In this document: positions 33,701 to 48,700 of the stretch, piece by piece | How the letters are laid out: each line of letters begins with the position of its first letter | Numbering within the stretch: the stretch's first letter is position 1 | NCBI RefSeq assembly: GCF_042679605.1 | Contig: NZ_JBHTMU010000023.1 | Coordinates: 1-63,972, forward strand | Length of the DNA stretch: 63,972 bases | Origin: Litorisediminicola beolgyonensis | GTDB lineage: Bacteria; Pseudomonadota; Alphaproteobacteria; Rhodobacterales; Rhodobacteraceae | Reading direction: 5' to 3' | Program-made: the position numbers and the translations under genes | Notes under the pieces: generated by a model | What the model was told of the DNA's origin: nothing | Databases searched by the model: none | Seen by the model: only the letters and a program-made list of their open reading frames with translations

Positions 33701-36700
33701 CGGCGCTGACCGCGTCCTCGACCGGGCGCAGCGGCGTGACCGCGCGGGCCTCGGCGGAAGGCACCGACACCGATAACGAGGCCGCCGATGCCGACGCGCA
33801 GCGCGATCAGCAGGTGGGATTTGCGGACGGGCGCACCGACGAGGATCTGAGCGGCCAGCTCGGCAGCCAGGAATCCGCCAATTCGACCGGCGGCGATGTG
33901 GGCGTCGGCGCGGCCCTGGCGCTCAACGTCTCGGGCAATGTCGCCGATGCGAGCGTCGAGACCGGCACGCTGACCGCCTCGGGCGTGACGCTGGAGAGCG
34001 CCGCCGAGATGGACGCCACCGCGGACGCGGACGGCTCGGCCACCGACACCGCGGGCGGCAGCACGCAGATCGGCGCGGCCATCGCGATCAATGTCGCGTC
34101 GCTCTCGAACACCGCCGGTGTCGACGCGGGCGCATCGGTCGTTCTGACCGGCCAGGACGGCGTGACCATCCGCGCCGGGCGGGCAGATTCGGGCACTGCG
34201 GTCAACGCCTTCGGCGCCAGCGCGACCTCGGGCGCGTCGGGCGGCGACACGGGCGTCGCGGGGAGCTTTGCGCTCTCAATCGTGGACACCGACACCCGTG
34301 CCGCAATCGACGGGTCGGTCGCCGAGAGCGCCCCGGATGCCGGGATCGGCGCTGTCACGATGAGCGCCGCAGAGGAAAGCACGGATACGGTCGCTGCGAC
34401 CTCCGACCAGTCGGGCGGCGATACGGGCGTGGGCGCCTCGGTCGCGATCAGCGTGGCCGATCACCTCGTGATCGCCGAGATCGCCGACGGGGCGGTGCTC
34501 GACGGCGCGGACGACCTGTCGATCTCCGCGACCGGAACCCATGCGGCCACTACCACCGCCGAGGCGGGCGCCCAGAGCACCGGCACCGGCGTGGGCGGCG
34601 CGCTGGCCATCGATGTGCATGACCGGACCACCCGGGCGCGCATCGGCACCGACGCCTCCGCGCTGACCATCGGCGGCGATGCCGCGATGGCGGTCGAGCA
34701 TTCCGGCTCGAGCTACGCCAAGGCCGATGGCGAGGCCGCGGGCGACACCGCCGCGGGCGTGGCGCTGTCGCTGGCCTTTGTCGACGACCTGGCCGAGACC
34801 GATCTCGATCGGGATCTGACCACCGGCGGCACCGCAAGCCTGACCGCCAGCGGCACCGGCAGCTCCAAGGCCGAGGCCATCGCCGCGGCCAAGGGCGCGG
34901 ATTCCGACGACGAGAGCGACACCTCCGCCGACCAGCAGATCGGTGGCGCGACCACGACCGCCGAAAGCCGCTCGGGAACCAACGAGGACGAGTCCGCCGC
35001 GCAGCAGGGCTCGACCAGCTCGGGCAGCGTTGCGGTCGGCGCGGCGGTTGCCGTGAATGTCTCGACCCTGACGGTGAGTGCCGAGCTTCTGGGCCGCGAT
35101 GTCGAGGCCGACCTGACGCTCGGAACGCTCGCGCATATGGATGCGAGCGCAACGGCCAACGGCTCTGCCTCGGACGGCAGCGACGGGGCGACGCAGATCG
35201 GCGTCGCGGTCGCGATCAATGTCGCGACGCTCTCGAACCGCGCCGGGATCGACGCGACCTCGACGGTCACGGGCGGGCTCTCGGTCTCGGCCGGGATGGT
35301 CGATGGCGAAACCCATGAATTCGGCGCCTTCGCGACCTCCGGCGCCTCGGGCGGCGATACCGGGATCGCGGGCAGCTTCGCGCTCTCGGTGGTCGATGCC
35401 GACAGCACGGCAACCGTCGCAGGCACCGTCACGGCGGGCGGCGAGGATGTGAGCGCGACAGCGGCCTCGAAGAGCGTCGACACGGTCTCGGCGACGGCCG
35501 AAAATGATGGATCGAGCTCGACCGGCGTCGGTGCCTCCATCGCAATTTCGGTCGCCAACCATCTGACGCAGGCGGAAATTTCCGACGGCGCGGTGATCGG
35601 CGGCGCGGGCACGCTGACGGTGACGGCCTCGGGCGAGCACGATGCCACGACCACGGCACAAAGCGGCGCGCAGGGGTCGACCGCCATCGGCGGCTCGCTG
35701 GCCATCGACGTGCATGACCGGATGACGCTGGCGCGGGTCGGCACCGGGCTTGGCGCACTGACCCTGACCGGCGGCGCCGAGATCGCCGCGACCCATCGCG
35801 GTGCGAGCCATGCCAAGGCAAACGGCAACGCCACTGGCGACACCGCCGTGGGGGCCTCCATTGCACTGAGCTTCGTCGATGACACCGCCGAGGCCGATCT
35901 CGACCGTGATCTGGTGCTCGGCACCGGCGCGGCGCTGGCCTTCGCGGCCACCGCGCGCGGCGCCTCCAAGGCCGAGGCCATCGCCTCGGCGGCGGGCGCG
36001 GACAGCGACGATGAAGGCGCGGATGCGGATGCGCAGATCTCGGGCGCGGAATCGACCGCCGAGGGCAAGTCCGGCACGAGCGAGGACGCGACCCAAGGCG
36101 GACAGGCCGGAGCGGATGACGGCAATGGCGGGCAGATCAGCGTCGGCGCGGCGGTGGCGGTCAATGTCGCAACCCTGACCGCCTCGGCGGTGCTCTCGGG
36201 CGTGTCCGTGACCGGCGACACCAATCTCGATTCGCGCGCCGAGATGGATGCCGAGGCAGTGGCCGACGGCTCGGCCTCCGAAGGCGGGGCCTCGGGCGGC
36301 ACCATCCTCGGCGTCGCGGTCGCAATCAATGTCGCGACGATGACGAACAGCGCCGAGCTTGCGGGCGACGGTTCGGTGACCGGCGGCTTCACCGCCGAGG
36401 CGTTGATGGCCTCGGGCGGCAACGACACCCATGATTTCGGCGCCAGCGCCACTTCGGGCGCCTCGGGCGGCGAGACCGGCGTGGCGGGCAGCTTCGCGCT
36501 TTCCATCGTCGATGCAGACACCACCGCGCAGCTCGATGGAAACGTGACGGCGGGCGGCGATGCAGTGACGCTCGGCGCGGCCTCGACCAGCGCGCAGACG
36601 GTCTCGGCCACCTCCGAGAACGAAGGCTCCTCCTCAACGGGTGTCGGCGCCTCGATCGCGATCAGCGTGCTGAACGACGCGACGATCGCACAGATCTCGA

Positions 36701-39700
36701 ACACCGGCACGGTCTCGAACCCGGGCGCGGTCAGCGTGACCGCGGCGGGCGAACACAGCGCCACGACCACCGCCGAGAGCGGCGCGGCCGCCAAGGATGG
36801 CACCGGGGTCGGCGGCTCGCTTGCCATCGACGTGCATGACCGCAGCACGACGGCTCGGATCGGGACGGGCGGGACGCTCATCGGCACCGGCGACGTGGCG
36901 ATCTCTGCGACCCACAAGGGTTCGAGCTACACCAAGGCCGACAGCAACGCGACCGGCAACACGGCGGTTGGCGCCTCGATCGCGCTGAGCTTCGTGGACG
37001 ATACCGCCATCGCCGATCTGGACCGCGACGTGACGATCGGCGCGAACATGCTGACGATGTCCGCGACCGGCGCAGGCGCGTCGAAGGCCGAGGCCATCGC
37101 CTCGGCCCAGGGTGCCGATAAAGACGACGAGCCCGCCGATGCCGACAGCCAGATCGGCGGCGGCACGACCTCGGCAAGCTCCAAGGCGGGCACGAGCGAG
37201 ACCGCCAATCCCGGGGGTGAGGATGCCTCGGCCAGCTCGGGCGGCAGTTCCGTCGGCGTGGGCGCGGCGGTCGCGCTCAACGTGTCGAACCTGACCGTCG
37301 AAGCGGTGCTCGCAGACCGCATCGTGACGGGTGACGTGGTGCTCGAAACCGCAGCCGACATGGACGCGTCGGCCGTCGCGGACGGCTCGGCCGCAGAGGG
37401 CGGCGCCGAAGGGGGCACGCAGGTCGGTGTCGGTGTGGCGATCAATGTCGCCAACATGGTGAACCGCGCCATCTTCAACGGCAGCACGGTCAACGGCGCG
37501 GCAAGCGCCAGCGCGATCATGGATGATCGTGGCGATGGCGAGCATGTCTTCGGCGCCAGCGCGACCTCGGGCGCCTCGGGCGGCGAGACCGGCGTGGCGG
37601 GGTCCTTCGCGCTCTCCATCGTCGATACGGACACACGGGCGCGCATCACGGCGACCACCGTCAATGCGGGCAATGGCGACGACGTCTCACTGACGGCGGC
37701 GTCCAAGACCGACCATGTCGTCTCGGCCACCTCGGCGAATGACGGCTCCAGCTCGACCGGCGTCGGTGCGTCCATCGCGATCAGCGTGCATGACGATCTG
37801 ACCGACGCGGTGATCACCGATTCCGGCGTCATCAACGGGGCTGACGAGGTCACGCTGTCGGCCACGGGTGAGCATACCGCGACCACAACCGGCGCGGCGG
37901 GCGCCTCGGCCAAGGACGGCACCGGCGTCGGCGGCGGCCTGGTGATCGACGTGCATGACCGGACGACCCGGGCGCGGATCGGTGCAGGCGGTCTGATGAC
38001 CACCAAGGGTGACGTGTCGATCACGGCGCTCCATTCGGGATCGAGCTACGCCAAGATGGACAGCAACGCGACCGGCAACACCGCCGTCGGCGTGTCGCTG
38101 GCGCTGGCCTTTGTCGATGACACGGCCGAGGCCGATCTCGACCGGAACCTCACGACCTCGGGCGATACCCTGACGATGAGCGCGCGGGCGGTCGGACAGT
38201 CCAAGGCCGAGGCCATTGCCTCGGCGGAGGGCACCTCGAAGAGCGGTGACGGCAACAGCAGCGCCGACCAGCAGATCGACGGCGGCGTGAGCACCGCAGA
38301 CAGCAAGTCGAACAAATCGCTCGACCGCACCCAGGGCGGCAAGGATACCTCGGCGGAAGGGGCCGGAGGCTCCGGTTCGGTGGCCGTGGGGGCCGCCGTC
38401 GCGCTGAACGTCGCGAGCCTCAGCGCGACCGCGATCCTGCAGAACCGGACCGTCGTTGCGGCGGTCGATCTCGACAGCCGCGCCGACATGGACGCGGAGG
38501 CCATCGCCGACGGGTCCGCCGCAACCGGTGTGACCCCGAACGATCCCGACACTCCCGAAGACGAGACGCAGGACGGCGATCGCGTCGGCATCGCGGTGGC
38601 GATCAACGTCGCCGATCTCGACAACCGCGCGGAGATGCTGAACTCCACGGTAACCGGCAGTGTCGACGCCGATGCCATGATGGACGGGCGGGGCGACCAG
38701 AAACACGTGATGGGCGCGCAATCGACCTCGGGCGCGTCCGGAGGCGATCTGAACGTCGCGGGCAGCTTCGCGCTGAACATCGCCAACAGCGACACGGTCG
38801 CGACGGTGAGTGGCACGGTCAACGCGGGCGGCGGCAACGTGACGCCGACGGCGCGCGGCACGCAGGAGACCTATGCCAAGGCGCTCTCGACCACCTCGGG
38901 CGGCGGCAGCACCGGCGTCGGCGCGTCGATCGCCATCGACGTGTCCCTGATGGAGGTCACGGCCGAGATCCGCGACGGATCCGCGATCAACGGCGCAAAC
39001 ATCGTGCGGGCACAGGCATTTGGCAGCGGCGAGAACACCGTCGAAGGCGAAGCGGGGGCCGAGAGCACCACCTCGGGCTCCACGACTGTCGGCGGCGCCA
39101 TCGTCGTCTCCTATATCGACCAGCAGACAACGGCGCGGATCGGCGCCGGTTCGAACCTGACGGCGACCGGCAATATCACCGTCCAGGCGACCCATCACGG
39201 TGCTACGACCACCACCGCGAAGGGCGACGCCACCGGCGCGACCGCGATCGGCGCGGCGATTGCCGTGGGTCTTGTCGACGATGCGGGCCGGGCTGAACTG
39301 GCGCGGACCGCAAGCGGCAACGCCGTCACCGTGACGGCCTTCGTCGACGGCGCGTCCGAGACCAGCGCCACGGCCTCGGCCAAGGGCGTCAAGAGCGGCG
39401 GCACCGCGAACCAGCAGAAGCAGCAGGGCTCCGGCATGGCCTCGAGCCGCGGACAGTCCGCGGGTGGCGGCTCCAAGGGGACGTCCTCGACGGCGTCGCA
39501 GAACAGCAGCGAGGTCAGCGTGGCCGCGGCTCTGGCGGTCAACGTCTCGGGCTCCACGGCCGAAGCGACGATCTCGGGCGGCAGCGTCACCGCGACCGGC
39601 AACCTGACCGTCGCAACGCGCAACAACATCAAAGCCACCGCCATCGCCTCGGGCGAATCCGCGACCACCGCGGGCAACGACTCCGTGGGCATCGGCGTCG

Positions 39701-42700
39701 CGATCAACGTCGCGTCCATGACCAACTCGGCGGTCGTCGCAACCGACACGGACATCACCGCCAATGCGATGTCGACCAAGGCGACCATGCGCCCGGTCGG
39801 CTCCGACAGCACGCATGACTACATCTCCAAGGCTTCCTCGGCGGCTTCCGGCGGCGATACCGGGATCGCGGGCTCCTTCGCGCTCTCGGTTGTCCATTCC
39901 GACACGCTGGCGCGCGCGGGCGGCGTCGCGACGACCATCGGGCTCACGGGCGGCGCCATCGACATGGCGGCGGACAGCCAGTCGCGGCACTACGTGCTCG
40001 CCTCCTCGAAGGGCCTGAGCAAAGGCTCGAGCTCGACCGGTGTCGGCGCGTCCATCGCGCTCTCGGTCCTCTTCGACACCACCGATGCGTCGATCCTCGA
40101 CGGCACGGTGATGAACGGCACCGCCAATGGCGTCTCGGTCACCGCGGCCTCGACCCTGACCTCGGCAGAGCCCGACGCCGATGCCGACACGCCCGACGAG
40201 ATCACCGAGGCGCTGGGTGGCGCCGCGGGCGACGGCACGGCCGTCGGTGGCGCGGTGGCGGTCACCTATGTGGAAAGCGATACCGACGCGCGGATCGGCA
40301 CCGGGACCGGCAATTTCGCCATGACCGGCGGCGCGCTTGTCGTCACCGTGACCCATGCGGCGGATTACGTGACCAACGCGGATGCCGAGGTCGCGGGCAG
40401 CGGCACCGGCGTCGGTGCGTCGGTCGCGGTCAATATCGGTCTCGACGAGGCGGATGCGTTCGTGGGCCGGGCGATGACCCCCGAGGTCGCGGATGCCCGC
40501 AACACCATCGCGTCGGCCACCGTCACGACGGAATCGATCATCAAGTCGATCACTACGACCAAGGCGTCGGCCAAGGGTTCGGACAAGGCCGATACAAACA
40601 ACGTGGATTCCGACCAGCAGACCAGCAATGCCGGAAGCTTCGCCCAGCAGCAGGATAGCTCGGCCACCAACACGCCTAGCCAGACCGGCGACGGCATGTT
40701 CACCACCGGTCAGAACAATTCGACCGGCCAGTCCGGCACCGGCCTGAAGCAGGGGGCCTCCGGTGGCAATTCCGGCAACTCCTCGGGCGGCAAGACCATC
40801 GCCGCCACCGTGGCGGTCAACTACCTCGAAGGTGGCGCGACGGCGAAGGTCGCCGACAATGCCGATATCAACGCCTCGGGCGACGTGACGGTCGCGGTGA
40901 CCTCGCAGATCACCGCCAAGGCGCTGGCGCTGGCCACGGCGACCAATATCACCGACAGCAACTCGACCGGCGTCGCCGCGGCTGTGGGTCTCAACATCAC
41001 CCAGTTCGACGCCGAGGCCTCGATCGGCAACAGCTTCGTGTCGGGCAGCGAAGTGATCGTCACCTCGCTCCATCCGGAGGATCAGAAGAACATCTTCCAG
41101 GTGCGCGCGCTTTCGGGTGCCGCCGCGGGCGCGGATGCCATCGCGGGCTCCATCGCGATCAACTACATGGACACCTCCAGCACCGCCAGGATCGGCGGTG
41201 GGGCCGAGGTGACCGCGACCACCGGCGATATCGCCGTCGAAGCCGAGACCCTGGTCGAGCTGCAGAACCTCTCGGGCGGTGCGGCGATCTCGACCTCGAA
41301 CGGAGCGGGCGCTGGTATCGCGGTGTCGATCAACATCGTCAACACGATGGACACCACGGCTGAGGTCGGCACCGGTGCGGTTCTCAAAGCGACCGCAGGC
41401 GAGATCCGTGTGACGGCCACCGGCAGCTTCACGCCTTTCGAAGAGACGCTCGGTCTCAAGACGGAAAGCGACGACATCGACAACCAGACGGTCCGGCTGA
41501 CCAACTTCGCCGCCGGTATCGCGGCGGCCGGCAATGGCGCGGCCATCGGCGGCTCGGCGGCGGTGAACGTCGTCACCATCAACACCAAGGCGCTGGTCCT
41601 CGCCGATGCCAAACTGACCGCGAAGGACGCGGTGACGGTCTCGGCAGTCGACACGCTCGAGATCTTCTCGGGCGCGGGCTCGGTCGGTCTCTCGGCAGGC
41701 GGCGCAGGCGTCGGCATTGGCATCGCGGTCGACGTGATCACCCGCACCACCCAGGCGCGGGTAATGAACGGGGCGGAACTGACCGCCACCGACGGTTTCG
41801 TGCTGGTCAACGGCGTCGCGACCGACAAGGTCACCTCGATCGCCGCGACCTTCGGCGCGGCGTCGGATTCCGCCGCGCTGGCCTTCTCGGTCGGCGTCGT
41901 GGTCCTGACCTCGACCACCGAGGCCAAGATCGAAAGCACGATGGCCAAGCCCACGGTTGTCAAGGCCTCGGGCAACGTCACGGTCAACGCCTCGAGCACG
42001 GCGGACTTGCTCTTCATCTCGGGCGGCGTCGCGGCCTCGGGAAGCTCCGCGGGGATCGGCCTCGCGAGCTACATCTTCGTGCATGACGACACCGTCACGG
42101 CGCGCGTCGGCAACTATGCCAACATCACCACCGGTGGCACGACCGGCCTCTCGGTCCTGGCCTATAGCAGCGAGGACCTCCTCGACATCGTCGTTGCGGC
42201 GGGTGTCACGGCTGGCGGCTCCGTCGGCGTCGGCGGCTCGGTGCTCGTGTCGGTGATGACCGAGACGACCAAGGCGACCCTCGGCAACCACGTTACCGTC
42301 AATGCGTGGAACGACGATGACAACATCGACAGCGGTGTCATCGTCGATGCCGACGGTCTCACGACCTATCTCTCGGTCGCGGGCGGTATCGCGGTCTCCG
42401 GCGGCGGCGCCGGGATCGGCGCGGGCGTCAGCGTCCTGACGCTGAACAAGACGACCGAGGCCTTGATCGGGAACTACGTCACCATCCAGGGCAATCCGGA
42501 TGTCGATGGCGACATGGCAGACGGCAATATCGAGGTCGACGCCAACGCCAGCGAGACGATCAAGACCTTCGCGGTCGCCGCCGCTGTCGGCTCGAGCGTC
42601 GGCGTCGGCGTCGGTGCCAAGGTCATGGTGCTGACCCTGACCGCCACCGCCGCGATCGGCACCAACGCCAACGCCAAGACCCGCGCCAGCGTGAAGGTGC

Positions 42701-45700
42701 AGGCGGTCGACGAGACCGAGATCGACATCATAACCATCGGCGCGGCCGCGGGCGGCTCGGGCGGTGTCGGTGCCGCCGCGGGCGTCGCGGTGATCAACAA
42801 GACCATCGATTCCGATATCGGCAGCAACGGCGACATCGTCGCGCTCGGCTTCGAGACGACGCAGGCGCGGACCGGCGACTATTCGATCGGCACCGGCAGC
42901 ACGGACACCGGTGTCAATGACAGCGCATTCCAGTTCAATGGCGCCAATCCAAACCGGCCTCAAGAAAGTGATTTCGAAGTCGGCGTGTTCGACACCGGCA
43001 ACGACCAGGTCAACCCGGACCTCGTGGCCGAGGGCGATCCGGAGAAGGCCACCGATGTGCCGGACCAGAAAGGCGCGGCAGAGATCAACGAGGAAAACGA
43101 GATCTCCGATCCCGACATGACCGCGGACCGCACCGCGGTCCTCAGCGCGACGGCGAACCGAGGCGTGGTGGTCTCGGCCTCCGGCAAGGACGATATCGAG
43201 AGCTATGCTGTCGGCTTCGCCGCTGGCGGCACCTTCGCCGTCGGCCTCGGCGCCGCGGTGAGCATGGTGACCACGAACACGACCGCCGATATCGGCGCGA
43301 ATACCGACATCAACAAGACCGACGAGGCTGCCTCGGGCGGCCAGAAGGTCCAGGTCGTCGCGGCCAGCGATTTCCACCATGTCGGGATCGGCGCAGGCGG
43401 CGCCATCGGCGGCACCGCGGGTGTCGCCCCCGGTGTCGATGTCTCGATCATCACTCAGACGACGACGGCCACCGTCGGCGCGGGCGCGGATGTGAGCGCC
43501 CGGGACGACATCGTGGTCAAGGCGCAGGCCCGCGAGGACTTCTTCGTCGTGGGTCTCGGCGTTGCCGGATCGGGCGTCGTGGCAGTGGGCGGCGGCGTCT
43601 CGGTCGTCTCCGTAACCTCGACCACGACCGCGGGTGTCGGCGTCGGAGCGGTGATGTCGGCGGGCGGCGATGTGGTCGTCCTGGCCGAGGATTTCACCGA
43701 TTACACGGTTCTTAACCTCGGTGTCGGTGTCGGCGGCGTGGTTGGCGCAGGCGCCGGTGTCGGCGTCCTCGTCGCGACCAAGGACACGAGCGCGCTGATC
43801 TCGGATGACGCGGTCATCGACGCGCGCGCGACCGGCGGCGGTCGCGAAGGCATCCTCACAGGCGAATGGGCCGCGGATGGCGATTTCGAGAAGACCGGCG
43901 ATACCGGTGTGGCCGCTGCGGGCGGTGTGATCGTCCAGGCGCGGTCGTCCGAGGATATCCTCAACCTGACCGCCTCGGCAGGCGGCGGGATCGCCGGCGT
44001 CGCGGGCAGCGTGACCGTCACCGTGGTCGACAGCGACACAAGCGCGATCATCGGCGATAATGTCGATATCAACCAGAACGCGGGCGACTACACCGACGAG
44101 GACGTGACGGTCGGAAGCGATCAGGGCGTCTGGGTCGCGGCCTCGAACGAGTTCAAGCTCATCAACGCCGCCATCTCGGTCGCCGGCGGGGTCGTCGGCG
44201 TCGGCGCGTCGATCAGCTTCGGCAGCGTCCGCAACGATACCGGCGCCCTGATCGGCGCTGGAACGGATATCAACGCGAAATACGGCGTGCAGGTCTCGGC
44301 GCTCGCGGACAAGGACGTGCGCGGCTACGTCGCCTCGGGCGGGGGCGGTCTGGTCGGTGTCGCGGCGGCGGTCAACGTCTTCTCGATCAACGCCGATTTC
44401 AGCGGCACCTATGACGAGCGCGAAGCCGAAGCGTCGGATTCGGAACAGACCAGCCCGACCATCGACGACCGTCCCCAGGAAAACGTCCTGATGCTCGATC
44501 AGGACCAGAACGGGGATAACGACGTCGACGGCGAAACCTCGGTGGCCGCATATGCCGACGCGCAGAGCGCCAGCAGCAGCAAGGGCGTGAACGACAGCTT
44601 CGGCGAGGTCTCTTCGGAAGGGGCCGCCACGGACCCGAACAGCGCCGACGGGCGCGCGGGATCGATCCTGGGCGGTCTGTCGATCGCGCAAATCGCGGCT
44701 GAGGACAACCTGATGGCCTCCGCGCCGGAAGAGGGCACCACCGCCGTGGTCGAAGGCGGCGGCAGCATCACCAGCGAGGGCGATGTCAGCGTCCAGGCCG
44801 AGGAGCGGATCGAGTTCGACTTCATCACCGGCTCCGCGGCGGGCGGCCTGGTGGGCGCGGGCGCGGGCGTGACCGTGATCAACGTGCGCTCGAACGTGCG
44901 CGCGGCACTTGGCGGCGATATAGACGCCGATGGGGCTGTGGTGGTCGAAGCCTCCTCCAACCGCGGCGGCGAAGGCGTGACGGTGGGTGTGTCCGCCGGT
45001 TTCGTGGCGCTTGGCGCCACCGTGACCGTGGTCAACGATACCGGCACGCAGCTGGCCGAGATCCTGGACGGCGCGTCCATCGATGGCGCCTCGGCGGTGA
45101 CCGTCAAAGCCGGAAGCGTCCAGAACTACACCTCGAACGTCTACTCGGTTCAGGTCGGAGCCGCCGCGCTCGGCGTGAACTTCTCGACCTTCACGCTCGA
45201 TGACGGCAATGCCTCGAGCTACGAGACCTACGCGCGGATCGGCACGGGCGTCGTGATCGGCGGCGACAGCGCTGTCGGCAATGTCCTTGTGAACGCGACC
45301 TCGGATGTCTTCGTCGATGCCAATGTCGTCGGTGCGGCGGCCGGGATCGGCGCCGCCGGCGTCAACCTGAGCTTCGTGCAGGTCAATCCCAATGTGCGCG
45401 CCTATGTCGGCGGCGGCGGGACCAGCATCAATGCGACCGGTTCGGTGGAGGTGAAATCCTATCTCGAGGTCGATGCCTTCGCGGATGTCCTTGCCGTCAC
45501 CATCGGCGGTCTGGCGCTCGGTGCCAGCATCGCCGATCTCGAGATCGACGGAAGCTCGCAGGCGGTGGTCAATGGCAGCATTGTCGGCAGCCAGACCGTG
45601 ACCATCGAGGGCAAGGCCAAGGTCATCGGAAAGGCCTATGCCGAAGCCTCGGGCGGCGGCCTGGTCGCGGGCAATGGCCACGTGGCTCTGACCCGCGTCA

Positions 45701-48700
45701 CGCCGCTGATCGAGGCGCGCCTAAACGGCTCGGCCACGTCGACGAACACGGTGCGCGTGGACGCGATCTCCGAAGGGCAGGCGCGGTCTCAGACGGAAAG
45801 CAAATCCGGCGGTCTCGCCGGGGTCGGTGTCGGCTACGCGAGCGCCGAGCTGTCTCCTGAGGTCAACGCCGTCATCGGCGCAGGCACGATTCTGGCCGGG
45901 GCCATCGCGGTGCGGGCGACCCACAACTTCGACCGGGATCAGGCCAACGGCTGGCGCGCCTACGCCAAGACCGAAGCTGCGGCGGTCACCGGCATCGGCG
46001 CTCAGGTCAATATCACGGAAGCGCGCGCGGATGCGCATGTGCTTGCCAAGATCGACGGGGATGTCGACATCGTCACCGCGGGCGCGGTCACGATCGAGGC
46101 GATTTCCGACAATTATTCCCGGGCCTTCACCGACGGTCTTAATGTCGGCATCCTGGCCGCGGTCGGTGCGACCCGGGCCTTCGCCTACAGCAATGGCGAA
46201 ACGGTTGCGGAAATCGGCGACCAGAACTCGGCCTCGGACGATCCCGACATGCAGGTCGGTTCTCTCACGCTCGAGGCGCGCAGCCAGGACGTCGCGAACT
46301 CCAAGGTCAACGCCGCGGGCGGCGGTCTTCTGGCCGTGGGTCTGAACAAGGCGGAAGCCCAGGCCATCGGCACCACGCGCTCCGAGATCGGTCGCAATGT
46401 CGGGATCGTGTCGGACGACTACATCACCGTGCTTGCCTCCGGAAAGCCCGAGGTCGATGCGAACGTCAAAGGCGTTTCGGGAGGCGGAATCTCGGTCGGC
46501 ATCTCCGAGGCCAAGGGCACGATGAATCCGACGGTCACGGCGCGGATCGACACCGGAACCTCGATCTTCGCGGGCGGTCTGATCACGGTCGACGCCACTG
46601 CCGAACCGCAGGGCGGCCTGGCCCCGGATTACATGATCGAAACGGTCAGCACCTCCCAGAATACGCTGACGGTAACGCAGCATGGCCTGACCACGGGCGA
46701 TGTGGTCGAGGTCGGCTCGGGAGCGGGCGACGAACGCGATCACAACGTGATCTTCGTCAACAACAACACCATCGCCTTCGGCAACCAGTTCTCCGGTCAG
46801 GGCGAGAGCCTCGATACCGACAAGGATCCGCAGATCCTCGAGCTGCGCGACGAGATCGTCTTTGCCCAGGCCCACAACTTCCAGAACGGCGACAAGGTCA
46901 TCCTGACCAAGCTGACCGGCGACAGCGCGGTCGCGGCCGATATCATCGACGGCGGGACTCCGTCCGAACTCTATGTCGTGGTCGTCGATGCCACGACCAT
47001 CAAGCTGGTCGACAGCCTCGCCAAGACCGATCCGAACTGGTTCGACAGCAATGCCGATACGTTCGTCGTCGGCGATGTCTCCGGCAACTGGATCGACACC
47101 GACAACAACAGCTACCAGGTCGGCGATGTCGTCACCTACAAGGCGCCCGACGAGGGGATCACGTTCGGCGTCGGAACGGTCGATGTCACCAAGAGCTTCA
47201 TCCAGGCGGCGAGCAACAGCGACTCGCTGAGCCTGGCCGAGGGGCCGACCAACCCCGCCGATGACGACACCAACTGGATTTGGTTCATCGACCTCGACAA
47301 TGACGACCTTGAGTTCATCAACCACGGCTTCGAGGTTGGCGACGTGGTCGTCTACACCTCGCGCACCCAGGACGGCACGCAGCCGGGCAGAGAGATCGGC
47401 GGGCTGACGCAGGGCGAATCCTACTACATCGCCGAGATCAGCGATGAGAGCATTCTGAACACCAACAGCTACGGCGTGAAACTGAAGGCCGGCGCGGCCG
47501 CGGACGAGGACGTCTATTTCGAGCGTCAGGACAACGGCACCTACAAGCTGGTCCTGACCGGCTCCTCCACCTGGGCGTCGCTCGGATACGATGTCGGCGA
47601 GGAGATCACGGTCTCCGGCGCGGGCGCGAACAATGGCAAATACACGATCTCCGCGCGCTCCGCGAAAGAGCTGACCATCGACGGCTCGTTCAGCCGCGTG
47701 ACGCGCGTCGATCAGTCGATGACTGTCGGCGTCAAGGATGTCAGCGGCACCGATCGCCAGACCATCACCCTGTCGAACGGCAACTGGGGCTCCGGCTTCT
47801 CCGCGAACGACACGATCACGATCTCCGGCATCAGCGGCCTGAACGGCGTGCGCGAGATCCTGAGCATCAGCGGCAACGAGATCGTGCTGAAAGGGGCGGC
47901 GAACGCGGGGCTCAACGGCTCCTTTGGCGGCGCGCAGGTCCAGCTTGAAGACCCCGAGCAGATCGGCGTCGATGCGGACTTCATCGACCTCGTCCCCAAA
48001 CGTGACACCGACGGGCCGGGCGTCGACAACGAGGACAAGGCCGATCCGAGCGTTCACAAGCTGACGCTCTTCGAGGACACGCCGATCGGCGGTCTCGAGG
48101 ATGGCCGCACCTATTACGTCGTCGAAGTCGGCGCGGGCGCGGATGAGGGCAAGATCCGTCTGTCGGACACCAAAGGCGGTGCCGTGATCACGCTGACGCC
48201 TCCCACGGGCGGTGACGCGGTGCACCGGATCGGCATCTTCGGACTGGATCTCGTCGCCACCAACGAGGACCAGACCTACGAGCTGCGGCTTGACCTGACC
48301 GCCACGGAGCAGGCGGCATGGGAGAACCAGACCCTGACCGGCACGGACGATGTCGATCTCTCGACCATCGCGCCGCAATCGGGCGACGGGGTGTCCTCGG
48401 TCACCGCGCGCGGCTCGGGTGGTTCGCTGATCGCGGATGTGCGCGTCAACAAGGCCGAGCTCTTCATCTCGCCCAATGTCGATGCCGAGATCCTGGCGGC
48501 GCTCGTCGCCACCGATGGCAGCATCGTGGTCGATGCGAAGGGCGACATGGAAGGCTCCACGCTGGGCCGGAACGGCAATGGCGGCTTCGTCGCCGTCGGC
48601 CGCGCCGATGCGCTGATCAACCAGGGCGCCAACCGGATGACGGTCGACATCAAGATCGGCTCGGGCACCCAGATCATCGCCCGCAACGACCTGATCCTGA

